From positions 372,001-436,000 of the forward strand of contig NZ_JAUQSX010000001.1 of the NCBI RefSeq assembly GCF_030581005.1: 64,000 nucleotides of DNA, given 5' to 3'. Shown one piece after another: positions 53,314-62,321 of this stretch. The stretch comes from Hymenobacter mellowenesis. GTDB lineage: Bacteria; Bacteroidota; Bacteroidia; Cytophagales; Hymenobacteraceae. A program made the translations under genes and the position numbers. The notes under the pieces are model-generated. The model saw only the letters and a program-made list of their open reading frames with translations, did not search any database and was not told the origin of the DNA. How positions within the stretch are numbered: the stretch's first letter is position 1; each line of letters opens with the position of its first letter.

Positions 53314-53327
53314 AGGCCATCCGGCCT
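53314..53327. terminator. Small hairpin between convergent regulator and kinase genes
   Basis: AGGCC pairs with GGCCT around four bases in the 14 bases between the two stop codons, the kinase stop overlapping its right arm. It is short and without T runs; its role is uncertain. Confidence 0.3.
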
Positions 53328-56313
53328 ACACCAGCACGCGCAGGCGCACCTGCCAGCCGCCGGGCACGGGGCCGGCGGCCAGCTCGGCGCGGAGCAGGTC
53401 GGCGCGCTGGCGCAGGTTGCGCAGGCCCTGGCCGGCGCGGGAGCTGGGCAGGGTTGCATCAACTTCGTTGGTCACCGTCAACTCCAGCAGCGCGGTCAGG
53501 CGCAGGCCTACCACGATGAGGCTGCCGGGCGGCGAGTACTTGAGAGCGTTGGTGAGGGCTTCCTGGTAAATGCGGTAGGTGTGCTGGCGCACGGCCGGGG
53601 GCAGGGCCCGGGTGCCGTCGGCCGGCAAGCCGTCGCCGTCGAACTCCACGTCGCGGCCGGTGGCGCGGGCCGTGGCAGCCACGTGGTCGCGAATGCGGTC
53701 GACGAGGGCGGCCAGGGTGTCGGCCTCCGCGTCCACGCTCCAGATGATGTCGCGCACGGTGCTGGCGGCGGCGCGGCTGTCTTCGGCTAGGGCCGTGAGG
53801 CGGAGGGCGGGGCCCTGTTCCAGCTCGCGCAGCAGCTCGGCCTGCATGGTCACGCGGGTGAGCAAGGTGCCCACCTCGTCGTGCAGGTCGGCGGCGAGGC
53901 GGGCGCGCAGGGCATTTTCGCGGCGCAGCTGGCGCAGGCGGCCCCGCTGCCAGCCATACACGGCGGCGCTGGCGGCCAGCGCGGCCAGCACCCAGGTCAC
54001 GGGGCGGTTCCACCAGGGCGTGCTCACCGTCAGGGGCAGGCGCAGGATGTTGGCGGCCGCCACGCCCTGGCTTGTGGCGGCTTTTATCTCCACGGTGTAC
54101 TGGCCCGGCGGCAGCCCCTGCAGGCGCAGGCGGGGCGTGGTGCCCAGGCCCAGCCAGCGGTCGGCCAGCCAGCCGCGCACCCGGTAGGCGAAGCGGGCCC
54201 GGCGGCCGTCGGCGCTGTTGGCCAGAGCCAGGTGCAGGTCGATGAGCGGCTGCTCGGGGGCCAGGCGCAGGGCGGGCGGCGCGTCAGTGCCCAGCAGGTA
54301 GCGCGTGCGGCTGGCCTCGGCCGAGGCGCTGAGGGCCGTGAGGGCCGTGAGCAGCAGGCGGGGCCGGGCGGCGGGCGGCGCGGGCACCTGGCCGGGCACA
54401 ATGCGGTGCAGCCCGGCCACCCCGCCCAGCAGCAGCGAGCCGTCGCGCGGGTCTAAGCAGGCCGCGTTGGCGTTGAACTCGTCTGACACCAGCCCATGGG
54501 CCGTGGTGAATACCAGCAGCTGCCCCGTGGCCGGCTGGTAGCGCACCAGCCCCTGGTAAGTGCCCAGCCACAGAAAGCCCCCCGGCCCTGGTAATATGCT
54601 GGCCACCGAGGCACTAGGCAGCCCCTGGCTCGGCGTCAGGGCGGCCCGGATGCGGCCATCGGCCTCCACCACCGCCAGCCCGTGGGTGCGCGTGCCCACC
54701 CACAGGCGGCCATCGGGGGCCAGGTAGAGGCAGCGGGCGCCCTCCACGGCCGCCCGGCGCGGCACGGGCGCGGCGGGGCCGTACACTTCCCGTGCCCCGG
54801 TGGCCAGCGTGAGGTGCTCCACGCCTTCGGGCGTGGCCAGCCACAGGTGCCCCCGCCCATCGGGCCGGATGTCCTCGATAACTCGCCCGGCCAGCGGCGG
54901 CCGGCCCGTCGGCGCGTAGGGCCGGTAGGCCTGGGCAGCGGGGTCGTAATAATAAAGACCCTGCTGGGTGCCGGCCCACACCCGCCCGCTGGCGCTGTCA
55001 AGCACCAGGGTGCGCAGGCCGATGTCGGTGGCGGTTTGGCCGGCCACGGGCAGTTTCTGAAACCGGCCCGTGCGGGGGTTGAAGCGCAGGAAAGGGAAGG
55101 CCCCCGCCGCCAGCCAGTCGCTGCCCGGCCCGCGCGGGCCGGGCAGCACGGCCAGCAGCACGGGTGCGTTGCCGGTGGGCAGCATGGCGGCCGCCCAGCG
55201 TCGTAGCGGGGCCAGCGGCGAGTCGGCGGCCTGGGTGAGCAGACCGGTTTCGTAGCTGCTCACCAGCAGGCGGCCGTCGGGCAGGCGCACGCTGGCCCGC
55301 ACGCTGTAGGGCCGCCCGCCCGGCCCCGCCAGCGCCCGGATGAACACCGGCGCGGCCTCGCGCTGCCAGCACCCGCGCGTGCCCGTGTCGAACACCCACC
55401 AGTGGCCGGCGTGGTCGGCCCAGAGGCGGCCGCTCCAGTTGGCCGTGGGCCAGGGCGGCAGGGCCAGGGCGAAGCGCACGCGGGGGCGCGGGGCGGGGCC
55501 GGGCGTCCAGGCCAGCTGGCGCACCGCCCCCTGGCTGAGCAGGGTGGGCGCGCCGGCTGTGGGCACCACTTCCACGGGCTGCCCGGTGCCGGGCTGCTCC
55601 CAGCGCAGCACCTCCTCCAGCCGCCCGCCGGCCCCGGCCCGGTACGCCGCCTGGTCGCTGAGCAGCCAGGGGTGGCCGGCGGGGTCGAGCACCGGCCGGA
55701 GCGTGCGGCCGGTGTGGGCCCAGGCCCCCAGCACCCGGCCCGTAGCGGCCAGGTGCCGGGTGCCATCGCCGCTGAGCCAGAGGCTGCCATCGGGGGCGGG
55801 CAGCACGCTGCTGAGGCCGGGCATGCCGGGCAGCACCGGGCCGGTGGGCTGCCCGGCCAGCGTGTAGGACTGCACGGCGGTGCCGCCCTGGCCCACCCAC
55901 ACCCGGCGGCCGTCGGCAGCCAGCGCCAGGGCCGGCACCGCTTGGCTGCCGCTGGCGGGAAGCGGAAGCCGCCTAAGTGTGCCGGTGGGCGAAAAGTGGT
56001 AGAGGCCGTTGTCGGTGCCCAGCCAGAGGCAGCCGTCGGGAGTGGCCAGCAGGGCATTGCAGGGCACCGGGGGCAGGGCCGGGCCGCCGCGCCGCAGGGC
56101 GTTGAGAGGTATGGCCTGGCTGCCGTCGAAGCGGTACACGCCTTCGTCGGTGCCGGCCCAGAGCATGCCGTCGGGCGTCTGGGCCAGGCGGCGCAGCATC
56201 AGGCGGCCCAGGGCGGGCTCGGCCTGCCAGCCGGCAGCGGGCATGGTTTGGGCTGCGGCCCAGCCCGGCAGCAGCAGCGCCAATATCCCCAGCAGTAAGC
56301 GCCACAGTCTCAT
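53326..56313 (-). CDS. Propeller sensor histidine kinase (two-component regulator propeller type)
   Basis: A 995-residue membrane sensor kinase. After a signal peptide (LLLGILALLLPGWAAAQ) the periplasmic part is a series of Reg_prop repeats such as LWAGTDEGVYRFDG, LWLGTDNGLYHF, VWAGTQQGLYYYDP and LWLGTYQGLVRYQP. A Y_Y_Y-type beta domain follows (FAYRVRGWLADRWLGLG...GLPPGQYTVEIKAA). One transmembrane helix (VTWVLAALAASAAVYGW) leads to HisKA_3 (ADLHDEVGTLLTRV, His811) and a HATPase of the NarX type (YRIYQEALTNALKYSPPG, AGQGLRNLRQRA). This architecture often senses glycans or cell-surface signals. Its partner is the convergent NarL-type regulator. Confidence 0.93.
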   Translation of the reverse strand: MRLWRLLLGILALLLPGWAAAQTMPAAGWQAEPALGRLMLRRLAQTPDGMLWAGTDEGVYRFDGSQAIPLNALRRGGPALPPVPCNALLATPDGCLWLGTDNGLYHFSPTGTLRRLPLPASGSQAVPALALAADGRRVWVGQGGTAVQSYTLAGQPTGPVLPGMPGLSSVLPAPDGSLWLSGDGTRHLAATGRVLGAWAHTGRTLRPVLDPAGHPWLLSDQAAYRAGAGGRLEEVLRWEQPGTGQPVEVVPTAGAPTLLSQGAVRQLAWTPGPAPRPRVRFALALPPWPTANWSGRLWADHAGHWWVFDTGTRGCWQREAAPVFIRALAGPGGRPYSVRASVRLPDGRLLVSSYETGLLTQAADSPLAPLRRWAAAMLPTGNAPVLLAVLPGPRGPGSDWLAAGAFPFLRFNPRTGRFQKLPVAGQTATDIGLRTLVLDSASGRVWAGTQQGLYYYDPAAQAYRPYAPTGRPPLAGRVIEDIRPDGRGHLWLATPEGVEHLTLATGAREVYGPAAPVPRRAAVEGARCLYLAPDGRLWVGTRTHGLAVVEADGRIRAALTPSQGLPSASVASILPGPGGFLWLGTYQGLVRYQPATGQLLVFTTAHGLVSDEFNANAACLDPRDGSLLLGGVAGLHRIVPGQVPAPPAARPRLLLTALTALSASAEASRTRYLLGTDAPPALRLAPEQPLIDLHLALANSADGRRARFAYRVRGWLADRWLGLGTTPRLRLQGLPPGQYTVEIKAATSQGVAAANILRLPLTVSTPWWNRPVTWVLAALAASAAVYGWQRGRLRQLRRENALRARLAADLHDEVGTLLTRVTMQAELLRELEQGPALRLTALAEDSRAAASTVRDIIWSVDAEADTLAALVDRIRDHVAATARATGRDVEFDGDGLPADGTRALPPAVRQHTYRIYQEALTNALKYSPPGSLIVVGLRLTALLELTVTNEVDATLPSSRAGQGLRNLRQRADLLRAELAAGPVPGGWQVRLRVLV

Positions 56314-56384
56314 TGCAGCAAAGTACGGTCAGAAAGCAGGATGCGGATTTCAATTTTCTTTCAATAGCAAGGCGGTCTGGCTAA

Positions 56385-56772
56385 GCCGGACACAACTGGG
56401 ACTTGGTTTGGAGTTGAGTTTCGAAGCGGCTGAGGGCAAGATAGCCGGGTGAAGAATACTGCCGCTCCGCGTTGTAACAGGCGATGGGGCGGCTGATTTC
56501 GAGCCTGGCCTCGGCGAGGACGGGGAAGTAGCCGCCGTCGGGTAGCTCGGCTTTGAATCGGTTCCGGAAAGATTCGGCGTGGGCATTATCGTAGCCGTTG
56601 CCGCGCCGGCTTCTGCTTGCAGTGCCCCGTGTTTTCTGGCAATCAGGCCTTTGAAGCGGATGGCCGTGTACTGGTGGCCCGAGTTGGAGCAGAGTCGTGT
56701 AACACAAGCAACGTGCTCTTTGATAGCATTGCTGTTGTTGCGCCAAGTTTCCAACTCACTTTCTTGGTTCAA
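56385..56772 (-). pseudogene. Broken IS3-family transposase (orfB C-terminal remnant)
   Basis: Two reading frames together give the end of an IS3 orfB: one frame has SNSGHQYTAIRFKGLIARKHG, the other SRRGNGYDNAHAESFRNRFK, then ISRPIACYNAERQYSSPGYLALSRFE. These are the integrase-core and C-terminal blocks of IS3 transposases. The switch of frame near 56620-56640 and the absence of the N-terminal half show it is not functional. No clear IS ends are seen. It lies upstream of the propeller kinase and of the antiporter gene. Confidence 0.8.
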
Positions 56773-56784
56773 CGTTAGGCAGGG

Positions 56785-58020
56785 ATGAGTTTATTCTCCT
56801 TTCTGGCCGCGCTGCTCACCTTGGCGGGCCTGTTTTCTTACCTGAATGCCCGCTTTTTGCGTCAGCCGGCGGGTATTATGTTTTTATTGCTGGGTGTAGT
56901 GGCCGCGATGGGGGTGCTGGCCGTGGGCCAGGTGGTGCCGGGCTTCGCGGCGCAAGTGAAGGCCACACTGGTGCAGTTCGATTTCACCGAGTTTCTGATG
57001 GGCTCGGTGCTGAGCTTTTTGCTCTTTGCCGGCTCGCTGCACGTGCGGGCAGAAGCGCTAAAAGCCGTCTGGCGCAGCATCGCGGCGTATTCCACGCTGG
57101 GCGTGCTGCTGGCCACGGGCCTGGTGGGGCTGGGCACTTACTGCCTGCTGCACTTGGCGGGCGCGCCACTGGCGCTGCTGCCGTGCCTGCTGTTTGGGGC
57201 CCTCATCGCGCCCACCGACCCCATTGCCGTGCTCGGTATTCTGAAAACCACCGACCTCGACCCCAAGATTGAAACCAACCTGGCCGGCGAGTCGCTGTTC
57301 AACGACGGTTTTGGGGTGGTCGTGTTCGTGACACTGCTCGAAATTGCCACGCCCGGCAGCGCGCCCACGGCGGGCTCGGTGGGGCTGCTGCTCTTGCAGG
57401 AAGCCGGGGGCGGGCTGCTGGCTGGCGCGGCGCTAGGCTACTTGGGCTACCGGCTAATTAAAACCATCGACCACTTCCAGACCGAGGTAATTCTGACGCT
57501 GGCCCTGGTGATGGGCGGTTACGCGCTGTGCCACGCTCTGCACGTGTCGGGGCCGCTGGCCATGGTGGTGGCGGGCCTTATCATCGGCAACGTGAGCCGC
57601 AGCGAGGCCGTGTCGGACACCACGCGCGACTACCTGGAGAAGTTCTGGGAGGCGCTGGACGAGGTGTTGAATGCCGTGCTCTTCGTGCTCATGGGGCTGG
57701 AGCTGGTGGTGGTGGGGTTCAGCCCGTTCTACCTCGGCCTGGGGCTGGCGGCAGCGGTGCTGGCGCTGCTGGTGCGCTACGTAGCGCTGGCCGTGCCCAC
57801 ACGCTTGCTGGGGCTCTCCAAGCAGCTGCCGGCCCGCACGCTGGCCATTCTGAGCTGGGGCGGACTGCGGGGCGGCATCTCACTGGCCCTGGCGCTGGGT
57901 TTGCCCCCGGCGCTGCACCCGGAGGTATTTGTGCCCATGACGTTTGCCGTGGTGCTGTTTTCGGCCGTGGTGCAGGGGCTTACGTTAAAGCAACTGCTGA
58001 GCTGGCTGAACCGGGGATAG
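56785..58020 (+). CDS. CPA1-family sodium/proton antiporter
   Basis: Membrane antiporter of 411 residues with about twelve hydrophobic helices. The cation-site pattern IAPTDPIAVLGIL near 144-156 and GESLFNDGFGVVVF near 168-181 are the hallmarks of the CPA1 (NhaP-type) family; WGGLRGGISLALALG near 360-374 is the conserved later segment. No cytoplasmic regulatory tail is present. It exports Na+ or K+ in exchange for protons, aiding pH and salt tolerance. The start ATG at 56785 lies right after the IS3 remnant. Confidence 0.95.
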   Translation: MSLFSFLAALLTLAGLFSYLNARFLRQPAGIMFLLLGVVAAMGVLAVGQVVPGFAAQVKATLVQFDFTEFLMGSVLSFLLFAGSLHVRAEALKAVWRSIAAYSTLGVLLATGLVGLGTYCLLHLAGAPLALLPCLLFGALIAPTDPIAVLGILKTTDLDPKIETNLAGESLFNDGFGVVVFVTLLEIATPGSAPTAGSVGLLLLQEAGGGLLAGAALGYLGYRLIKTIDHFQTEVILTLALVMGGYALCHALHVSGPLAMVVAGLIIGNVSRSEAVSDTTRDYLEKFWEALDEVLNAVLFVLMGLELVVVGFSPFYLGLGLAAAVLALLVRYVALAVPTRLLGLSKQLPARTLAILSWGGLRGGISLALALGLPPALHPEVFVPMTFAVVLFSAVVQGLTLKQLLSWLNRG

Positions 58021-58067
58021 ATACCCCGGTTTCAGGCTTCTCATTTTTATGTACTAACCCATTTCTT

Positions 58068-58511
58068 GTGCTTCCCACCCAACTCTATTTTTCCAACGCC
58101 GTGGGCTCGGTGCTCTTCGTGCCCGAGTCTTTCGCCTACCTGCATTTTTCGGGCGAGCCGATGAGCAGCCCCGAGTTGCGGGCCCTGTACGTGCACGCCG
58201 CCAACCTGCTCAGCCGCCACGCGCTGCCCGGCATTCTGGCCGACCACCGCGCCATGCCCTCGGCCTTTGCGGCCCCCGACCGCGAGTGGCTCCTGACCGA
58301 ATGGCTACCCCAGGCCGTGCCGCCGCCGCCGCCCATCATTCGCTACGCCGTGCTGCCCAGCTCCAGCCAAGCCCGCCGCCTGCACACCGAAGAAGTGTTG
58401 CGCGACCTGGAGCACTACCTGGTGGTGCGCGTGTTTGATGACCTGGAAAAAGCCGCCAACTGGCTGAAAACCGAAAGCGCCGCTGCGCCGGCTGCCGGGC
58501 CTGCTGCTTAG
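58068..58511 (+). CDS. Protein of unknown function, STAS/SpoIIAA-like features
   Basis: A 147-residue protein with alternating strands and helices (LYFSNAVGSVLFVPESFAYLHFSGEPMSSPELRALYVHAANLL). The 60-130 part (LPGILADHRAMPSAF..., LEHYLVVRVFDDLEKAANWL) resembles STAS/SpoIIAA-like proteins, but I am not sure. No ATG fits; GTG at 58068 (V-L-P-T-Q-L) is the best start. Its end is Ala-rich. It follows the antiporter gene by 47 bases and may be co-transcribed. Confidence 0.6.
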   Translation: MLPTQLYFSNAVGSVLFVPESFAYLHFSGEPMSSPELRALYVHAANLLSRHALPGILADHRAMPSAFAAPDREWLLTEWLPQAVPPPPPIIRYAVLPSSSQARRLHTEEVLRDLEHYLVVRVFDDLEKAANWLKTESAAAPAAGPAA

Positions 58512-58711
58512 TTCACTATCCGTTATTCTTCAGTATTTTACGACCGTCGCGCACACGCATTGGACCCAGTTTTTGTACGTATTGCCCCAGCTGCTGCGGG
58601 CCGCCGCCGCGATGGCCAGCGTATGGCTGGCATCGGGCCGGCGGCGCGACAGCATTTGCGCAGCGTGCTGGAGCTGCGCAGCCGGACGATGATGCGGGTG
58701 AAAACACGCTT

Positions 58712-58873
58712 ATGGCTGCCACCGAAATAAGCCTGCCGGCCGACATCACCGAAATTCAGTTTCCCAAAGAGCTGCCCGCGCTGCGCGTGGCCCTGCAAGA
58801 TGCGGCGCCGACATCGGCCACTGAAGCCTCCCAACCCTATTTTTTGCCGATGATTTTCCCGCTGCTCCGCTAG
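58712..58873 (+). CDS. Possible small protein, function unknown
   Basis: An open reading frame of 53 residues (MAATEISLPADITEIQFPKE...) ending FLPMIFPLLR. It starts within a preceding short frame (58560-58730, TTG start, basic residues), so the two could be coupled or either could be non-coding. No family is recognised. It is the only plausible coding signal in the 400 bases between the STAS-like gene and the receiver gene. Confidence 0.3.
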   Translation: MAATEISLPADITEIQFPKELPALRVALQDAAPTSATEASQPYFLPMIFPLLR

Positions 58874-58918
58874 TTGAACGCCCGCTTCGACTTGAGGCCA
58901 ACTCAGTTTGCCCGCGGC

Positions 58919-59332
58919 CTACTCGCCCGACGGCAGTTGCAGCTGAAAGTGGAGCTGGAGCAGCGTTTCGATTTTCTCGCGGTTGAGCGGCTTGCTGATG
59001 AGGCCGGCGATGGGCAGGTCGTTCAGGCGGGCCAGGTCCCGGGCATCCATGGAGGTGGTGAGCATGACGATGACCGTGGCGTCCTGCTGGGCCTGGGGCA
59101 GGCGCTGGTAGGCATTCAGGAACTCGATGCCGCCCATGCCGGGCATGTTCACGTCGAGCATGAGCAGGGTCGGCTCGTAGGGCGGGTCCTGGGTGAGCAG
59201 CTGCAGGGCCTCTTCGCCGGTATAGGCGGTGCGGACGTGGTCGGTGACGTTGAGCTTTTTGAAGAGCAGCTCGTTGAGGAAATTGGTGGTATCGTCGTCG
59301 TCGACGAGCAGGATATGCGGAAGCTTATTCAT
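58919..59332 (-). CDS. CheY-like single-domain response regulator
   Basis: A 137-residue receiver without an output domain. The acidic cluster DDDD at 11-14, phosphorylation site Asp60 (LLMLDVNMPG), the Thr of VIVMLTTS and Lys of ISKPLN are all present. It lies 5 bases downstream of the PAS-domain histidine kinase, so it is its probable partner and translated from the same message. The output is likely protein interaction, since no DNA-binding part exists. Confidence 0.95.
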   Translation of the reverse strand: MNKLPHILLVDDDDTTNFLNELLFKKLNVTDHVRTAYTGEEALQLLTQDPPYEPTLLMLDVNMPGMGGIEFLNAYQRLPQAQQDATVIVMLTTSMDARDLARLNDLPIAGLISKPLNREKIETLLQLHFQLQLPSGE

Positions 59333-59337
59333 TTATT

Positions 59338-62166
59338 TTATAAGGCGTTGTACCCGGCTTGCGGCAGCGTGACGGTGAAGGTGGAGCCCACGCCTAACTG
59401 ACTCTGGACGGCAATGGTGCCCCCGGCATTCTCAATCAAGCGCTTAATCATGTAGAGGCCCACGCCCGAGCCTTCGACGTGGGTGTGCAGGCGCTTGAAC
59501 ATCTGGAAGAGCTTGCCCTGCTGGGCCGCGTCCAGGCCCAGGCCGTTGTCCTGCACTTCGAGCACCAGCTGGTGGGCGGTGCAGCGCGTGCGCAGGTGCA
59601 CCACGGGCGCGCGGTCGGGGGCGCGGTACTTCACCGCGTTGCTGAGCAGGTTGTAGACAATGCTGCGCAGGTCTTTGGCGGCGAAGCGAACGGGCGGGCA
59701 GTCGGCCACTTCCAGCAGCAGGCGGGCCTGGGTGCCTTCCAGCAGGGGCAGCAAGTCCTGGCGCACGTCCTCGATGATGCGGGCCACGTCCACTTCTTCC
59801 GGCGCCGGGCCGGTTTGGGGCTGCAGGTACGACACGTCGGTGAGGTGGCCCACCGTCTGCTGGAAGCGGGCGATGGCCCCGCGCACCCGCTTCATCAGCT
59901 GGGGCACCATCGGCTCCTGGTCGTCGGGGGGCAGGTACTCGCTCAGCACGTCGAGCAGGCCCTCGATGTTGGCGATAGGGGCCTTCAGGTCGTGCGAGGC
60001 GGTGTAGACGAAGGTGTCGAGGTCGGCATTGGTGCGCTCCAGCTGGCGCTGAAGCTCCACCTGCTCATGGACGTCAAACGTGAGGCCGGCCGACCCGCTC
60101 AGCTGGCCGTCGGCCCCCGCGATGGGCTGGCTGCGGCTGAGCATCCAGCGGTAGTGGCCGTCGTGGCGGCGAAAGCGGTAGGGAGTGCTCTGCCACGGCT
60201 GGCCGGCCGCCACGGCCGCCGCGAAGCGGGGCTGCTGCACGGCCAGGTCGTCGGGATGCACGGCGGCCCAGGCTTCATCGAGCGTGGCCAGCGCACTGGC
60301 CTCCAGGCCCGTCCAGGCAAAGAACGAGTCGTTGAGGTACACCAGGTGGCCGGCCGCGTCGGTACGAAAGAGAAACGCGGAGGCGTGGGCCGTGAGCAGG
60401 CGCAGCTCGGTGGCGGCTTCCTCCACCCGGCGGCGGGTCAGCACCTGCTCCGTGACGTCGTAGAGAAAGGCGGCCACGCCGGCAATGCGCCCCTCCTCGC
60501 GGTAGGGCTGGTAGGAAAACGTCACGAAGCGCGGGCTGCCGGGCTGCCAGTCGGCCAGGGGCATGTCCAGCACCACCTGCGGCTCGCCGGTGCGGAAGAC
60601 GCGGTCCAGCAGCTGGACCAGGCTCGCCAGTTGGAGCTGTGGGTAGGCCTGGGGCAGCGTCAGGCCGCGCTGGACGTCGTGGCCCGGCTCGGGGGGAAAC
60701 AGCTCCGTGAAGGCCGGGTTGAAGTAGTCGATGCGGTGGTCGGGCTCGCGCAGCAGCACCACGGCCACCGGGGCCTGCTCGAATACCTGGTAGAGGTCTT
60801 GCCGCTCCTGGGCCTTGCGCTGGGCCACGGCCAGCATGGCGGCCTGCAGCGTTTCGGCCTGGCGGCGGGTGCGCACCTGCGCGGTCACGTCCACGGCAAA
60901 GACCAGGATGCCCTGCACGCGCCCCTGCCCATCGGTCAGGGGCTGGTAGGTCAGGTCGAGGTAGTGCTGGGCCGTGGGCTGGCCCGGCGGGTGCAGAATG
61001 ACGGCCACCTCGCGGCCCAGGTAGGGCTGGCCGGTGGCGTAGACCTGGTCGAGCACCTGGATAAAGCCCTGCTCGACCACCTCGGGCAGGGCTTCGGCCA
61101 CGGACGCGCCCAGCGTGGCCCGCCCGGCCACGAGTTGCTGGTAGAGGTCGTTGGCGAAGGAAAAGCGGTGCTCGGGGCCGCTGAGCGTGGCCACAAAGGC
61201 AGGCAACTGGCGCAGTATCTGGTGCAGCAGGTTCTGCTGCTCAGCCAGCTGGGCCGCCCGCTCCTGCACGCGGGCTTCGAGTTCCTGGTTGAGCTGGTCT
61301 ACCTGCTGGCGGGCCAGCACCTGGTCCGTGACTTCCGTCGCCAGGCAAACCACCCCGCTGCGTTGCCCGTGCTCGTCGTATTGGGGCCGGTAGATGATGT
61401 TGAAGTAGCCTTGGGTAGGCCGCTGGCTGCCGGTGCGCGCAATCAGCACGGGCACGGCGCGCAAGTCGTGGGGAGTACCCTCCCGGAAGGTGCTGTCCAT
61501 CAGCGCCTCTAATCCTTGTTCGCGTAGGTCGGGGGCCGCATCAAAAATGGGGTGGCCGACCAGTTGAGCGGCCGGGCGATTCAGGATATGGCCAATTTCC
61601 TCATTGGCCAGTTCGACGAGGTGATGGGGCCCACGAAACAAGCCAATGGCGACCGAGGCCTGTTCAAACACCCGCACCAGGTCAGCCCGCTCCCGCTCGG
61701 CCGCGGCCCGGGCTTGCTGCTCGCGGGCCTGGCTCTGGCGCAGGGCTTCTTCGGCGTCGGTGCGGGGAAAGTTGGCAGTATCAGTGAAGTTGACGACCAG
61801 CAGGTTTTCGTAGCGCTGGGCCACGAGCACAAAGTAGCCGTCAAGGCCATCGGCCCGGTAGTAGGTCTGGTTGCGCTGCAGCTCGCCCGTTTCAAAGGCC
61901 TGGCAGCACTTGGCAAATACGCCATCGGCCTGCGCGGTGGGAAAGAGCGTGAGCAGCGAGGCGGCCGGCACCGCCGGTTGCTGGAGCATCTGCTGGCCGG
62001 CCGGGTTGAGGTGCACCCAGGCAAAATCCCGGATGACGGCCGTTTCGGCCTCGTAGAGCGGCCGCAGGACGGCCACGGCCGTCAGGGACATGGTGAGCAA
62101 CGTGTGCAGCAGCCCGGTGGGATGGGCCACATCGGCCGGCAGCCCCGGCGCAGAGGGATTCAGCAT
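59338..62166 (-). CDS. PAS-domain sensor histidine kinase
   Basis: A 942-residue soluble sensor kinase without membrane helices. Four or five PAS-type domains follow each other (for example FRGPHHLVELANEEIG, LSGPEHRFSFANDLYQQLVA, LREPDHRIDYFNPAFTELFP, FRTDAAGHLVYLNDSFFAWT), linked by coiled-coil segments (VDQLNQELEARVQERAAQLA). The kinase core has HisKA with YTASHDLKAPIAN (His725), the N-box YNLLSNAVKY and DNGLGLD and GSGVGLYMIKRL G-boxes. The ATG at 62166 was chosen; a GTG 27 bases upstream is also in frame. It is followed by a CheY-like partner. A light, redox or small-ligand signal is likely but unidentified. Confidence 0.95.
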   Translation of the reverse strand: MLNPSAPGLPADVAHPTGLLHTLLTMSLTAVAVLRPLYEAETAVIRDFAWVHLNPAGQQMLQQPAVPAASLLTLFPTAQADGVFAKCCQAFETGELQRNQTYYRADGLDGYFVLVAQRYENLLVVNFTDTANFPRTDAEEALRQSQAREQQARAAAERERADLVRVFEQASVAIGLFRGPHHLVELANEEIGHILNRPAAQLVGHPIFDAAPDLREQGLEALMDSTFREGTPHDLRAVPVLIARTGSQRPTQGYFNIIYRPQYDEHGQRSGVVCLATEVTDQVLARQQVDQLNQELEARVQERAAQLAEQQNLLHQILRQLPAFVATLSGPEHRFSFANDLYQQLVAGRATLGASVAEALPEVVEQGFIQVLDQVYATGQPYLGREVAVILHPPGQPTAQHYLDLTYQPLTDGQGRVQGILVFAVDVTAQVRTRRQAETLQAAMLAVAQRKAQERQDLYQVFEQAPVAVVLLREPDHRIDYFNPAFTELFPPEPGHDVQRGLTLPQAYPQLQLASLVQLLDRVFRTGEPQVVLDMPLADWQPGSPRFVTFSYQPYREEGRIAGVAAFLYDVTEQVLTRRRVEEAATELRLLTAHASAFLFRTDAAGHLVYLNDSFFAWTGLEASALATLDEAWAAVHPDDLAVQQPRFAAAVAAGQPWQSTPYRFRRHDGHYRWMLSRSQPIAGADGQLSGSAGLTFDVHEQVELQRQLERTNADLDTFVYTASHDLKAPIANIEGLLDVLSEYLPPDDQEPMVPQLMKRVRGAIARFQQTVGHLTDVSYLQPQTGPAPEEVDVARIIEDVRQDLLPLLEGTQARLLLEVADCPPVRFAAKDLRSIVYNLLSNAVKYRAPDRAPVVHLRTRCTAHQLVLEVQDNGLGLDAAQQGKLFQMFKRLHTHVEGSGVGLYMIKRLIENAGGTIAVQSQLGVGSTFTVTLPQAGYNAL

Positions 62167-62321
62167 AAGAAAGTTGGCTTCGCGCCGGAACACCCGCAGC
62201 CGCTACCGCAGCGGGCTACATACTAATGAGCCGGAAGTACGCTCACAATCAAACAAAATTACCCGTCAGGCAGCCATCACCCGCGGCGCCCGCCAGGCAG
62301 GGCGCTCCCGCCCCACCAAGT

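Noticed and set aside
59479..61512. A 677-codon plus-strand frame opposite the PAS histidine kinase
   Set aside because: Antisense shadow; the minus strand encodes a complete kinase with H, N and G boxes.
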